Both the position numbers and the translations under genes were made by a program. The notes beneath the pieces are model-generated. The model did no database searches and was not told the origin of the DNA. It worked only from the letters and a program-made list of their open reading frames with translations. 64,000 nt of DNA, from the NCBI GenBank assembly GCA_029204225.1, contig CM055097.1, positions 49,296,153 to 49,360,152 on the forward strand, read 5' to 3'. Positions 43,135 to 56,587 of this stretch are shown here, one piece after another; the first letter of the stretch is position 1, and each line of letters begins with the position of its first letter. This DNA is from Diphasiastrum complanatum (taxonomy: Eukaryota; Streptophyta; Lycopodiopsida; Lycopodiales; Lycopodiaceae).

Positions 43135-44637
43135 ATGCAGAAGAGATGGGGCCACCAGAACCCGAGAAACAAGTCAGCACAGAACAGACAGGAGAACAAC
43201 AATAGTTCATCCTATGTCGAGGAGCCCGAGAGCTCAAAAATGGGCGAAGAAAGAACGAGCAAAAATTGTTCGACCGCCTATATCTGTGAAGACGTGTGTG
43301 CAACATCAACATTTGACACACATGAGGTAATCCTAGATTCAGGAGCCACCTCACACTTCGTGACATCAAGACGAATCATGTCTGATTTTAGAAGTGCAGA
43401 TCCCTCAAGATTCATAGTTCTTGGAGATGGATCTAGACATTAAGTTAACGTTATTGGTTCATTATGGCTCAACACAAATGGCAGAGACAAATGACTCAAA
43501 GATGTTCTGTTCGTGCCTACTCTGCAACAAGACTTGCTCTCTGTAGCAAGAATAGCAGATGTAGGGATGCGTGTGACGTGTTCTGACGAAGCATGCAACG
43601 TGATTGATGCCAGTACCAGTACTCTCATCGTTCAAGACAAAAGAAAAGGAAACCTATATCATCTGAAGGTACGCCTACTTGCAGATCAAGTGCATCAGAC
43701 TCATGACGACTCGCCAGACACTCTGTGGCACAGAAGACTCTACCACATGAACTCAATGGCACTTTATCAAGCAAGCCATCATGGAGCGATAACAGGGGTC
43801 AGCATCTCGAATGCAACCAGTTCGACCACCTGTGATACATGTTTGAAGGGCAAGATGTCACGCACACCATTCATCAAAGACTCCTACAGAACGACAAAGA
43901 TTCTGGAGCTAGTGCACTCTGACGTCTGTGAACCATTCAATGTGATCTCAGTAGGAGGTTCAAAGTATTACATAACCTTCATTGATGATTATAGCAAATT
44001 CGCCAGAGTGTATTTTATTTAGAATAAATCTGAAACACTTGATAAATTCACAGAATATGTGAATTGGGCTGAGAGATGTACAGGCAGCAAAGTGAAGCAG
44101 ATCAGAACAGATTGAGGTGGCGAATACATATCAAATCGCTTCACTGACTTCTGCAATGATCGTGGCATCATTCACAGAAGAACTACAGCCTACACACCGC
44201 AGCACAATGTTGTTGCTGAATGAAAGAACAGGACCCTAATGGAAGCAGCCAGATGCATGGTGGCCTACTCGAAAGCTCCAAGGGCACTATGGGCTGAAGC
44301 AGTAGCTATAGCCGCATACATCCAGAACAGAACGGGCAAGTCTGGTGTTCCTCACACGACACCACATGAGATGTGGTGGGGTAGAAAGCCCAACCTGTCT
44401 CACATCAAAATCTTTGGCTGTGCAGCTTATGCACATATTCCTGATAAGCTTCGAAAGAAGCTTGATGAGAAAGCCGAGCAGGGATTTCTGGTAGGTTATG
44501 ACAACAATTCATCATACTACAGAGTCTACATGCCAGACACGAACACTGTGAAAACAATGAGAGATGTTAGATTCGATGAGAGCAGGACAATGGCCAACGA
44601 TGATCCTATCAGCTACGAAGTTCTGGAGAGACAGTAG
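43135..44637 (+). pseudogene. Protease and integrase of element W
   Basis: The protease motif ILDSGATSHF is intact at about 43330-43360. After a stop at 43441-43443 come FVPTLQQDLLSVARIADVG, the HHCC module (LWHRRLYHMNSM...CDTCLKGKMSR), LVHSDVCEP (first acidic residue), a TGA inside the second motif (RTD-stop-GGEY) and another in AE-stop-KNRT, then LWAEAVAIAAYIQNRTGKSG, IFGCAAYAHIPDKL and GFLVGYDNNSSYYRVY. Both TGA codons are what a C-to-T change in CGA would give. Confidence 0.9.
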
Positions 44638-46374
44638 TATGACCTGTCGTCAACGACAGAGGGAGCAGAGGACGAACACGAAAGCGAAGATTTTCGAGTC
44701 GTCTCCCATTCGAACGATAAATCTGATGAAGAAAGATTCGAGAGGCAACCTGCTGTCGCGGTTCCCGTAAACCAAGATGGTTCCAGACCAAGCAGAGCAG
44801 ATAAGGGCAAAGGCATAGCTGTTTCAAGAGGATCTCCCAGAAGGTCAACAAGACCACAAAGAGCGCCAGCAAGATATGTGTCAGGCAGCTTAGCTTCCAC
44901 ATCAGAAGAGTTCTGCAAGTTTAGTGGGGAACCACGGACTTTCGAGGAGGCGATTGAAGGTCCAAAAAAGGACAACTGGATTCAAGCCATGAACAAAGAG
45001 ATGGAATCCATGAGGAAGAACCAGGTATGGACGTTGGAACCATGACCACATAAGTGCAAGACTGTCATATACAAATGGGTTTTCAAACTCAAATACGGAC
45101 CAGATGGGAATATCATGAAATACAAGCCAATACTGGTAGCAAAGGGTTTCTCTCAGAGATACGGTATTGACTACTCTGAAACCTTCTCTCCTGTTGTCAA
45201 ACATTCGTCCCTACATCTGTTATTTGCATATGTAGTAGCTTATGACCTCAGGATCCACATTGTGGACAAGAAGACAGCCTTCTTGCATGGTGAATTAGAC
45301 GAAGAGGTCTACATGGATCAACCCCCAAGATATGTCTCGAATTCACTTCCTGACTATGCATGCAGAATGCATAGAAGCATCTACGGTCTGAAACAATCAG
45401 CCCGACAATGGTACAAGAAGAAAGATCAAGCCCTGAAATCATTAGAAATCAGGCCTCTATTGGCTGATTCCAATGTATATGTCAGAGTTATAGATGGGCA
45501 GATCATCATTGTGGCTGTGTATGTGGATGACACTCTGATACTTTGTAGGAGTGAGTAGCTAATAGTTGAAGTAAAGGCAGACATCTCGAAACATTTTGAG
45601 ATAGTGGAGGGAGAAGCCGGGTGTTACCTAGGCTTGCAAAAGGGACTACGAGGGAGATAAGTTATACCTTCACCAGTCCATATACACCCAGAAGATCCTA
45701 GAGGACTTTGGGATGCTAAACTGCAAAGGAGCGAACACTCCAATGCCCGCAGGGACGGTGCTGACGGATGATGATTGTCCAAAGACTGAGGAAGAGAGAG
45801 AACAAATGCAGCTCACACCTTACAGGAAGCTGATAGGACCATTAATTTACCTTGTTGACAATACACGTCCTGATATTGCTTATGCAATATTCAGGATGAG
45901 CCAATTCTGCACAAATCCAGGCTTGACACATTGGAATATTGCAAAACGAATTTTGCAATATCTTCAATTAACGAGGGATTATGGCTTGTGTTATTGTCAT
46001 GGTGCAGGTTTCATGATACTTTCCTACACGATGCTAGCTGGGCATCTCTCAAGGATGACTATAAATGCGTCTCAAGAGGATGCACCATTGCATCAGGAGC
46101 AGCAGTTCTCTGGGTCAGCAAGAAGCAGACCGTTGTAGCGCAATCATCCTGCGAAGCAGAGTACGTAGCAGCAGCAAAGATGGCCAACGAAATAATCTGG
46201 CTAAGGCAGTTCTTGGACGAATTGGGCAAAATAAGGAATGAGCCCCTGGTCTTGCAGATGGACAACACCTCTGCAATACACCTGACGAAAGATCCCGTGT
46301 TACATTCCAGAACGAAGCACATTGCGATCAAGTACCACTTGATCAGGGATCTAATTGAGAAGAATATGCTATAG
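44638..46374 (+). pseudogene. RT and RNase H of element W
   Basis: RT begins after a linker: FEEAIEGPKKDNWIQAMNKE, then a TGA, YKWVFKLKYGPDGN, VAKGFSQRYGIDYSETFSPVV, IVDKKTAFLHGELDEEVYMD, IYGLKQSARQWYKK and VAVYVDDTLILCRS with YVDD intact, stop at 45556-45558. RNase H follows in shifted frames: YRKLIGPLIYLVDNTRPDIAYA, VLWVSKKQTVVAQSSCEAEY, LQMDNTSAIHLTKDPVLHSR and KYHLIRDLIEKNML. Confidence 0.9.
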
Positions 46375-46498
46375 ACCACCTTCATCGGAACGAGAGACAT
46401 GGTTGCTGACATCTTCACTAAAGCCCTGGACAAAGGACTCTTTGAGAGACAAAGGAGCAGTCTCGGGATCGTAAAGCTATCATGCTTTGAGAGGGAGC

Positions 46499-47509
46499 TG
46501 AAGAAACAAAACGTTTCTAATTACAAAGCCTTGCTAGCTTTCAGCCCTCAGCCCGATGAAGACATTCGCGAACTCGAAGATCTGGAGACACGAAGCACGA
46601 AAAATTTCGCGAACACGAAAGTCAAAGGAAACAAAGACGAACAGTTCGTGAACATGAAAGTCAAAGCAGACGAAGACGAACGGTTTGCGAACATGAAAGA
46701 TTCACGAACGAGAATCTTTTGCGGTCCAGTACGAAGAAGGCAAACAACCAAAACGAAACCAACGACGGAAACGAAACCTTCTCCTGTCTGCACGCTCCAA
46801 AGAGGTACCAGCAAGATCATGCAAGTACCCAAAAGTACAGATATCTGATCTGATGGTATGACTTTAGCAGATACATTCTAGGTCGTGGCTAATCTGTCAC
46901 TCTTGTAATTCCCTGATTAGTTGTAGATGTTTAATCACTCTAATCTTAGATTCACATAGAGCGACCATACTTACTGGATAATACTTGACATATAGATCAA
47001 TAGAATACACATACAGTGTAATGTAATAGTCTGATGCTAGTAAGCAATCAAGAAAAAAATACAGACAATAAGTCCGCCTACGTGCGAGACGAGCTATGTG
47101 ATCAGGATCCATAAAGATCCAACTGTCCGCTAGTAAAGTGAGACGTTTACTCGTGAGAGAACCGTGTTTCTCCCATGCCAACGCACTGCGTGGATTTGCA
47201 TGCAGTGCTTGAAGAATCAGAGAAGAAAATCAATAAATGATTGTTGTGACTGATCTCGAATACAAATGCTTCTGTTGTTAATTATATGTCTGAGTTATTT
47301 CTCATTCATTTGAATTTCGCACCTTGGTTGAAACTATGTTGAATGCTGCATGAACGTAGATCAGCAGTGCCTGACTACACTCTAGAGGACTGTAGGAGTG
47401 ATTCAGCTGGCAGTGTCCAGCGATCGCATCTGAACTCCATCTGAGACGCAAGAGGAAATCGCAGTTTCTTCGCGACTGTTTCGCGAATTATTCTTTTCCT
47501 TCCCCATCA
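46499..47509 (+). mobile_element. 3' LTR of element W
   Basis: 1011 bp, ending CCCCATCA and followed by the target duplication CTCTA. A frame from the RNase H tail (46399) runs without a stop about 350 bases into this LTR, through the tandem ~39-base repeats. Confidence 0.95.
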
Positions 47510-47514
47510 CTCTA

Positions 47515-48796
47515 ATACCCTGTCTTGAATGATTAGATAGGCGATACACATGACTACCTATTATTTCTATGATTGTATAACCAAATTCATTGTCATGCTA
47601 ATAATACTATCAGATGATTGATCTAACTTGTTATGTAGAATAATTGGAGGTGTCGTTGACAACCATGGAAATTCTTATGGTTAGTTCGATTCAATCAATT
47701 AGCAATGTGGAATAAGGAATATACAGAATGAGACAAAACAAAGAAAGATCATGAACAATATAAAAAATAATGCAAAAATAAGAGAAAGCTTGTTTGTAAG
47801 CGACGTTCATGCATTAAGATTTTTGGAATGATCATTGAAAGATAATTCATTGAATACCCAAACTACAGTATAACACTTATTGAAAGCATTCAAGTGTTGC
47901 ATGGACTTATCAGATCGGTTCGAATGAATCTAATTGCATGTATCTTATGCATCTCCCTCATCCTCTTCTCGCTCATGATTCTATACATGTATAACTATAG
48001 AGCATTATTTGTTTGAGAAAAAGTTGGAGATTACAAATATGGCCATGATAAACTGTACTTGATATTAAAGGTGGTAGTTTGACATACCAAGTATTGACTC
48101 TAACTTATTGAACTTTGTACAAACAACAATAGATATTTGACATAGAAATTTGATTAGATATACGTGTTAGGATTGCATTTGAGTCCCACGTCATTGAATC
48201 GAATTTCGACTTTTTCAATCCAGTGTTATTTTGCAGTGTATTTCTATAGCCTATATTCTATTTAAAAGTTCTCGTTTAGTTTTGCAAACCATCCTTTGAA
48301 TTTTGTTCGAATAAGACTCAAATGTTTAAAATGTTGAACCTTGTTCATCAATATTTCTAAGGCTTGAACTTTGTCGATCGACTTTTGGTTGACTATTGAT
48401 TTGACTACCTAAATTGTCGAAAGATTTGACTAGGAAGAAGAAGAGCTCAATTTTAAATAGCACTTTGAAAATGCCAAAAAATGTCGATCAGCATTTTTTG
48501 ATTTGGTATTTCCACTAATTCGGCATTTCCACTGAGTGGGTAATTTAGGTTGACTAGTCAAAGTTTGGATTTTCACCAACCAATGCCTTTTGACATTTTT
48601 CGACCTATGTCGTTCAGCAATTTTTCAGTTTGTGCCAAACTTCGTGCATTTCTACAGACTATGCTGAACTTTGTGTATTTCTATCATAGATTGTGTTGAA
48701 TTGCATGTATTTCTGCAAAATGTTTAAAAAGCCTTGAGTATTTTTTCAGATTTGATAGGTCCTCATCAAAAGAAGAAATAAGTGAAAATATGAACA
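47515..48796 (-). mobile_element. Probable 3' LTR of a minus-strand copia remnant (far end unknown)
   Basis: On the minus strand, RNase H ends and is followed by the polypurine tract GAGGAGGAG and then TGTTCATATTTTCAC, an LTR start at 48796. How far it extends toward 47515 is not visible, since no second LTR is present. The stretch has no coding frame; around 48600-48720 it has short near-repeats (TTCGTGCATTTCTAC-like). Confidence 0.5.
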
Positions 48797-48925
48797 CTCC
48801 TCCTCAACGAGGATCTTATAACTTATTGATTCTTAATTTGAGTGTCTCACAAAGTCTATCATGAATCTATGAATTTAGAGCCTTAGTAAAAATGTTTGTA
48901 GCCATGAACAGTTAAAATTTCGATA
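48797..48925 (-). pseudogene. Copia RNase H C-terminus remnant
   Basis: The minus strand reads NIFTKALNS, a stop, then IHDRLCETLKLRI, the characteristic end of copia pol, just before the polypurine tract. Confidence 0.75.
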
Positions 48926-50263
48926 GGATCTAGTGCAATATACATATCACATCAAGCAATCACCATAGCCACTCCTCACAAGCTCTCAAAGATGGCATAG
49001 CAAAAGTTAATTGTATACTAAGAAAACTATAATATACCAAAAATCCCAACATGCATGGGCTCGACAAGTGTCACGACAAGTGTCAACACACTGAAATAGG
49101 CACATATCTAAGTAATAGTTCCAACATGGGCTAAAATACTGACAAACCTAGGACATGCCCCTGAGTATAACAAATGTTGTCAAAAATATAATGTACACCC
49201 TACGTGTGGCTATTCGGCTAACCCAAGTAGCCGGCTATGGGACAAGTGAGTCAATGATGGGTCATGTCCTGGTCACTATTTTCTAACTCTCTCTCCCTTA
49301 AGCTCAAATGTGATAAGAGTAAAGAAATATAAATTATAGCACGTTTGGAGTATCCAAAAGATGTTATGCATGTTTTGCTACTCTGTACTTGACTCACACT
49401 CAAGCCCACCAACAAACCACCAGGTTTGACCTGCAAAGTATCATGCAAACACAATGCTCATATAGAGAGTCTATCACACTCTCGACCAACTGACTCGTCC
49501 CCATCCAACTTGAAACACAAGTGGACCACATGAGCGACATGGCACAAACTGAGTAAATCCCACTGCCACCATGAAACTTACATCCTCCATCTAGCTAGGT
49601 TGATATCCTATCAGAAACTTACAAGCACAAACCTGTAAAGTTGACATAAATGAGCGATTGAGGCTCATCAACCTGAGGAAATTTTATTGCCACCATAAGA
49701 TTGTACCCTCACCAGATAGATAGCTAGTAGACATAATGACAAGTCAATGAGCATACCAAATGATTACTTTGCTTCTGATGTAGCAAATGCATAAGCACAT
49801 ACAACTCTGACTCAGATCTAGACCCTCTCGTGACAAGGTAAAATGCAAGCCCATACACACTCATGCAAACCAACGCAAATGACAAAGCATCAAATACAAG
49901 ACCATGGCCTACCCAAACATGGTATCTTGTATAACCAACACCTATCACCTGTAGATCTGCTGCTATACCATTGGTCACCAAATCAGATCCTCAACCCTAT
50001 CACTTGTAGATCCGCTGCTACACCACTGTTATACCACTGGTCACCAAATCAGATCCTCAACCATGGCCTGCACCTGTAACCAAGATGATCTCACGTCCAA
50101 GCATATCCAACTATTCAATAAGTCCTAAAAGCTGTTCCCCATTCATTTCTCATGCTCTAAGAAAAAGAGTCTACCAAGGACTCAATGAATGAATGTACGC
50201 AAACTTCACCATAGACTATACTTGGATAGCTCGCCCATCTCCCAGAGATACCGATGATGGTCG
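48926..50263. other. Repeat-derived sequence, no gene recognised
   Basis: No recognisable protein in either strand. A block of about 55 bases (CACCTGTAGATCTGCTGCTA...AGATCCTCAACC) is duplicated at about 49945-49995 and 50001-50062. It runs into repeat R2. Confidence 0.45.
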
Positions 50264-50690
50264 ATGATGGTCTGCCTCTCCTACATCCCATGTAGGCTCA
50301 ACTTCCCATGCTTGACATTGACAACTCTAATTTGACCAGTACATAGGCCTCCCACCAAGGAGCATGTCTCACCACTGTATCCATCATGTCAACCAAACCA
50401 AAGCAAATACAAACTAGATCCACTCATCGTGATGAGAAACTCACCCACGATCCTATAGCATATTAGATAGGATAGCTCCAACAGAACCATGTACCCTATA
50501 TCATCTAATCACCAAGTATCCATTACCTATTGATAGCTCCCCAAGAATCTATCCACTTGAGATGCAACTAGACTCCAACTGGATCTAACCAAAAGATGCA
50601 TTCTACTTACCAAAGAATGATGGATAAAAACACAACCATGTGATGCCAACCTGGAGATCACCATGCATAGAACCATGCAGCTCACCTGAT
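50264..50690 (-). repeat. Dispersed repeat R2, copy 2
   Basis: Reverse complement of 27259-27705 with scattered differences; it lacks the 44-bp tandem duplication. The similar GC content and style of the flanks to about 51890 suggest the full repeat is longer than the part shared here. Confidence 0.85.
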
Positions 50691-51892
50691 CGCTCGCCAA
50701 AGTATCAAGTATCACTCCTTGAGCAACTATCTCCATCCCTGCTGGTTGCATGATGGATCCACATCACACCGTAATGCAGTCCATGCCCTTAGGATATGTA
50801 CTATCTCCAGGTACACTTCAAATAGACCTGACCTATGCCTAGGTCACCATACATGATGAACCAATTGAAGAACATCCATTATGCATACAATAACTTATCA
50901 TACCTGAGAAACCGTAGCATCTCTCTGAGTGCCATCCCAATGAACTCGTCATTCACATACTATGCTCATTTGATGTCTTCCATCTTGGTCACCATCCTGC
51001 TAAACAAGCCAAACGCCGAAGCATCACTTGCTCCTCCTAGCTCGTAGCATTTGCTCGCTCTCCCTAGCTATGTGCCACCTGACATCCTGCCAACACAAGC
51101 TCATCTTTGAGTCGCCGCTCACGGGATCTTGAGACCAATGTCTCCCTGATCGTACTGAGGTATATGGCTCTGAGTGACTTCCTCTAGGTTTCTCCCCGAT
51201 TTTACCACCTGTGAATCCGAACCAAACAGGTTCTAGCACCTGTGCCAAGCCTAAACTCCTGCAAATACAACGAATTGCATGAAAGCTATAGGTAGCTTAT
51301 CCACGCTCATGATGGTAGATGTCTCCCCATCGATGCCAATGATGTAATGCCATCCTATATCTCCCAAATGAGCACACCATGATGTCCTCGCCATCAGTGT
51401 CCCCTCTAGTAGATCACATGCAAACCACTTGCCACAGTGTTTGCCCTCCGATCACACCCAACCGTGCAATCTCCATCAGCTCTCCAACCTAGAGTTGGCT
51501 CACAAAGCTCATGCCTTGCCCATTTGCATTTGCAGTATCCTAATTCCATCATGAATCACTCCTGTAAGTTGTCCATCAGCCAATGACTCAAGTCCAATCT
51601 GCTCCCTAATGATCATCCTGTTATCCTACAGTCCTATCAGTATCAGGTCTCCCAATGTCATCCCTGATCTCGAAGATCTAAGTATCTAACCTGTAGTGCC
51701 CCACCTGTATTCCAACAAGCTAGCCCGAAGCTGTTCATGTAAATGATTCCAAACCACTCCTTGAGAATACACTGAGATGCGAACTCCCACCATCAAGTTC
51801 CTCACACATTCTGCATGCCAATATCCCTCCAAGTGCACTTGTGAGATCTTCCATGGCCCAAACCAAACGATCTACACCTTGTCATCAACGGA
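50691..51892 (-). other. Probable continuation of the R2-containing repeat
   Basis: Similar in composition to R2 but with no second copy in the window. Short frames on both strands show no recognised domain. It ends sharply where the coiled-coil segment starts. Confidence 0.35.
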
Positions 51893-52135
51893 TTCTGCAT
51901 CCCTTATGCAATTACAAAAAGTTATTTCAGATCTTATAGTAGAATCTGAACAAATGCAACTAATATTGCATTCTATTCGTTCGGAGAATATAAAATTATT
52001 GAAAGATGTGGAACTATTGACAAAGAAGTCTAAGAGCCATAAACAAAAGCGACAATCTTGCAAGGATATTCATAATCTCTGAAGAGGAGGTTTATCATAA
52101 TAGAAGCATCCATGCATTCAAGTTAGTATTTTGAA
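51893..52135 (+). pseudogene. Second copy of the coiled-coil/basic segment
   Basis: The frame reads LMQLQKVISDLIVESEQMQL, ILHSIRSENIKLLKDVELL, KKSKSHKQKRQSCKDIHNL, matching 7640-7790 in element X, and the DNA match continues about 100 bases past the end (GCATCCATGCATTCAAGTTAGTAT against GATTCATACATTCAAGTAAGTAT). Here the frame is uninterrupted over the homologous part, but the upstream half of the ORF is absent. Confidence 0.7.
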
Positions 52136-52389
52136 ATTTCAATCAACTATTTAATTGAGTGGGTTTATTTTTAACGGTATTAAACTCTTTTCTAATTTGT
52201 TTTATTTCTATGCATGTCTACATTGGTTGCAAACCAAAATATAAGAGATAATGGATCAATTGGTAAGACATTGTGTTGTACATTGACAAGTAAATCAATT
52301 GAATCTATGTTAATGAATAAAAAAAAATCTCGTATAAACTCTAAAATTGTAGAGGGCTTGATGATAGATGTTACGGTTTCATATTGAAT

Positions 52390-52690
52390 CAATACTATCC
52401 TTCATTGCGTTCAGCTTTCGTCTCAGAATGTATGCATTTTTGTATTTCTTCGTGACTAATTCGCGAATAATTTGACTAACTATTTGAATAATTTTTTATG
52501 CTTAATTGTTTGGCTACGTAATCACTGTAGTATTGGCATTTCAAAGTTAGTTACTATAAGTTCAAACATGATTTCTATCACTATTGTCTTGTTTGAAATT
52601 GATAGGCGTAGTCATGCATTGGAAAGATGAAGACAATTAATTCTGCCATGCACGACAAGTTTTCTTTCTAGACACACGAATTATTTCTAT
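52390..52690 (-). repeat. Dispersed repeat R1, copy 2 (inverted)
   Basis: Reverse complement of 4486-4761. This copy is not interrupted at the point where the LTR sits in copy 1: on the minus strand it continues past GATAGTATTG into ATTCAATATGAAACC and a 66-codon frame (52192-52392). Confidence 0.8.
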
Positions 52691-55600
52691 TCGTTTCTTT
52701 TCGAGCTAGACCTATCCTCTGCACACCACTTTTCGACAATAACACTATTATGTATTGTTATACGTAAATATTGTTACATGTTTTAATTACGATTCCTTGG
52801 GAATGTATCAAGTGTTACTATGATTCGAAAATAACATGCTTGTAGTTCAGCCACTTGTTTTCTGCATTGAATCAACCTGCATGTAACCGAGTTCTTAGTC
52901 TTAGGTTATTTGCAAATTTGGAATGAAAATTTACATATGCATGTTCGAAGTTTGTTATTTTCACACCTTATTTTAGAATTAAGATTCATAGGCATTCGCA
53001 CCAAAAAGCGAGCGTTGTTTGCCTTTACAAATGATAGGCGTAATGATGTAGGAACATCAAGCTAGAGTCATGTTTATAATAACCATCTAGATTCATTTAT
53101 TTGAGGGTAATTTCAATAAAATAAAAATACTACATTCAGAATTTGACATGCATATCTGCTTTTTGCATGGATGAGTTTTTTTTCCCTCGCACATGACATG
53201 TCGAATGCAAAGGACAGTTTTGAAGTACCAATAGATGTGGACTTTTCTATTGTTCATACATGTGGCTGTTTTATTTTTTACAATAACATGTTGAAATTTC
53301 TAAATTAATATAGCATTCAACTTCTTACATACCAGCCGGCCTATGCCTACCCTATTCTTTTTACCTGTTTTGTTTTGTTGTTGATTTGCATTTTACCTAT
53401 GAGACACAAATCTGTGAACAGATTCACTCAACAAACCTTACTAGATTTCTGATAGCTAAATATAAATTACAATATCTACACGTGGTCTGCTTTGTAGCAC
53501 TGGCCATGTTTCCAGATTTGTATGAAACCTTGTCCAAAGACGTCCTTAATTTTAAATGTATAGTAAACTGAATTGAAACAATGTTGTGAACGACTATTTT
53601 TTTCTACTTCAAATTCCATCGTTTACGAATCCCGTTTCCAGACTCTTGCAAACTTGAGTCTTTACCAATTTCCAAGAGCCCATTTTCTTTTCTAGTGCGT
53701 ACTTTAGGCTTTGACAATGTTCCACTAGTATTGCTTAACTTAAGATCTACAAAAATCTGAAACATAAAATATAGCAGGTATCATAAAACTTATGAAATCA
53801 TATTTTCGATTTCCATTTCAAATTGTAGTACTTGACACGTCAAGTGCTCATGTTTCCAGTCTGGAAACTAGTTTTTGTTCTTGATTTCGTACATGTACTC
53901 CAGACAACTATCTTTTATGAACAGTTTTAAAATTTCTCGTTCATGGTCTGCCATCTTTTTAGCAACTTGTACCCCTATTGATTGCATCCTTTGATTAATA
54001 CAAGTTATACTTACTTGATTCTTGGAACAGGCCGGCCTAAACAGAAACAGTGGACAAGTTTGAAGAGTAAGCCAGTCTCATATTTCATAGGAAACTGCAA
54101 GGAAAATAGATCTATTTAAAACAAACGAGTTGCTTAGCCTTAAAGAACGAATTCTAGCGATACCTTTGTGCTTACAAGAAGAAATTCATGCCCATCTGAA
54201 ACAATATTGCTATTCATGGGATCTAGATAAAAGCAAGGCCGAAGCTAGAATAAGGCCTCTCGAATATGGAGCAGCAGCATGCAACCAGTACCAACGAACT
54301 ATGCTTGCATTCTTCATTGCTTTGGGAATAGTAAATGCCTTGAAAGCAGATATGACATACACCTCTTTGTTTTCTTACTATGGACGTAGGATCGATATAG
54401 AATGGCCTACACAGACAAGATATCCTCATGATTCGTGCTACGCTTTCAAAAGAACAAGTTGCTTGGATTTCAGCCTCAACACCTCATAGATAAACCTTTT
54501 GCATTAGATCTGTTATAGTTTTTGAGTCCAATATGCTTGAAAGGTGGCAATGCAATGCGTTTGTTCAAGTAAGTTGAAAGTATTGGTAATGTACAAAGCT
54601 AGAACCATGAATAGTTTGTCAATTAGGTGCTTATTTTTCATCGAATATTAGGCAGCATAGAACGTTTAGAGCAAAGACAATGTAATTTTAGGTTAAAGTG
54701 TTCTTGAGGCAAGTTTCTTGAACTCTATATATTTGAGTCTTTTAAAGAGTCTTTTTTTTGTATTGTGGTTTGCCTACAAAACCTTGTCATTATATGAGCT
54801 GCTGTTTTGACTCAAAAGTTAACTTGCCTCACTTTTTAGCTGCACCGATCTCCTTTAGTAAAACTTCTTTCTATTACATTGTTTAGAACTTGAAAAATTG
54901 CCACTTTGATTCAAACTTACTTGTCAAACATAAGAGTAAAAGAATGGCCTTCCAATAGCCTCTAGTGTAGCATGAACCTCCTTTCCTCTTTTCATGTTTT
55001 CCTTTTCCTCTTTTCCTGTTTTCTTTTATGTGTAGGCAACACTTGAGTGGAATCAAACTCCAGATGCTACAGGTTTGGAAAGAGCCACCAACCAACTGGC
55101 CACTTGTTTGTTGACTATTCTCTGCTATGTCTTTAAATATTCAAGACAAAGTTTACATTGGTTCATTTAGTTCAGAAGCCCCTCTCTTTTTCAGGCCTTC
55201 AAAAATGGCAGCTAACTCAACACCATGCCCCACACCCTGTTGTGTGAAGATCTCTTTTCTTAATGAAACGAGTATTAGCCCACTTGGCCTTTGCAGATTG
55301 ATGTTGACTGTCAATTGTGAAGATCCTCTAAACTCTTAGTACCTTCTATGATTATTATAGACTCGTAGACATTGTAAGAATGTCTACTTGCTTCAATCGT
55401 TAATAATGGATGCCTACATCTCCTCTAATAAGCATGTTTGGTTGGATTTCCTTATAGACTTCAAAAAAAGATGGCTGCTCATGTTTTAAAAAAGTTTACT
55501 TGTTCTGTAGTAGATCTTGGTTCGTAATATCTTTGGAATTGAGACGTTTAAGGCAAAGACAATATAATTTTAGGTGAAAGTGTTCTTGAAACGAGTTTCT

Positions 55601-56582
55601 CGAATTTTGTATATTGCAGTCTTTTAATAAGTTATTTTTGTATTCCGCTTTAATTACAAGATCTTGTCATTGTACAAACTACTGTTTCATCATAATTCAA
55701 GCATTTCTTCATTGCATTCAATGAATTTATGCATGACAAAGGTTCTTGTTTTAAATTACCTGCAGTTTTGAAAACCAAATTTAGACTGCATGTCTATAGT
55801 TTGCTATTTCAAGATCTTATTTTAAACTAATTATATTCGCAACAAGCAATCGTTCCCTGCTCTTGCAGATGGTACTCATAACAACCTAAACACATTTACT
55901 GGGAATGTTGTCTAATAAAATTATCGCAAATATTTTCAGGATACAATTTAATAATTACGAAAGTGGCAAAAATGCCCGACAAAATCATGTCCACGTATAC
56001 CAAACCAACAACATAAACCGAACATGGACTCTAATACATTGAATCACAAAAGAATTTCAAATCAGCCACTCTATATTTAATAAAGTTACAAGAAAACAAT
56101 TCCCAATCAGAATCACAATAGCAAGAACAAATACATTGAGCGCAAGGTCTAAGAATTAGCATTCAATCCAAAACATGTTTCAAAACACGGTTTAATGTAT
56201 ACAGCCCTAACACGAGTCACAGAACCTGCAAATTTATACATCACATCGCCATTGACTTCAAACCATTTTAAACTTGATTCCTCTGTCCAGCAAGAAATGA
56301 CACGTCTCAGAACAACAAGAAACTAGAGTTTCCAAATCCCGAATATGCATACCTATGCAAAAACACATCTCATTATTCAATCACTAAACACTAGATCATT
56401 ATCTAAATACAAACATAATTTTAAAAATGATTATAATCTAATGACATCACACATTATGTTTACAAGAAACACAAACTCATGATTATCAAATTTATTTCCC
56501 AACCACCTTCAAAGCCATTGACAATTACGCCTTTACAGGATCAACAATATTATATTACGAAACTCAACATGTTGACCATATC
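52691..56582. other. Long stretch without recognised genes
   Basis: AT-rich, with no copia domain, LTR pair or known protein. The longest open frame is 119 codons at 54130-54489 (plus), with no recognisable motif. A pair of related ~80-base blocks (TAATTTTAGGT(T/G)AAAGTGTTCTTGA...) occurs near 54680 and 55565. The region may hold introns or UTRs of a gene I cannot see. Confidence 0.4.
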
Positions 56583-56587
56583 CAGTT

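Larger units (their letters stand above)
41209..47509 (+). mobile_element. Element W: complete decayed Ty1/copia retrotransposon
   Basis: 6301 bp flanked by perfect 5-bp target duplications CTCTA (41204-41208 and 47510-47514). LTRs of 1049 and 1011 bp begin TGAAGAAACAAAACG and end CCCCATCA. The primer site is at 42259 and a polypurine tract (GAGAGGGAGC) lies directly before the right LTR. The order is gag, protease, integrase, RT, RNase H, as in copia. The LTRs differ by indels (one of about 29 bases) and many substitutions, so the insertion is older than the tandem array. Confidence 0.96.

Noticed and set aside
54130-54489. 119-codon plus-strand frame
   Set aside because: Longest frame in a 3.9-kb empty stretch, but no motif, promoter or second copy supports it. 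Could be an exon; not callable.
54883-55339. 70-codon frames on both strands
   Set aside because: Length is expected by chance in this composition; no motif seen.
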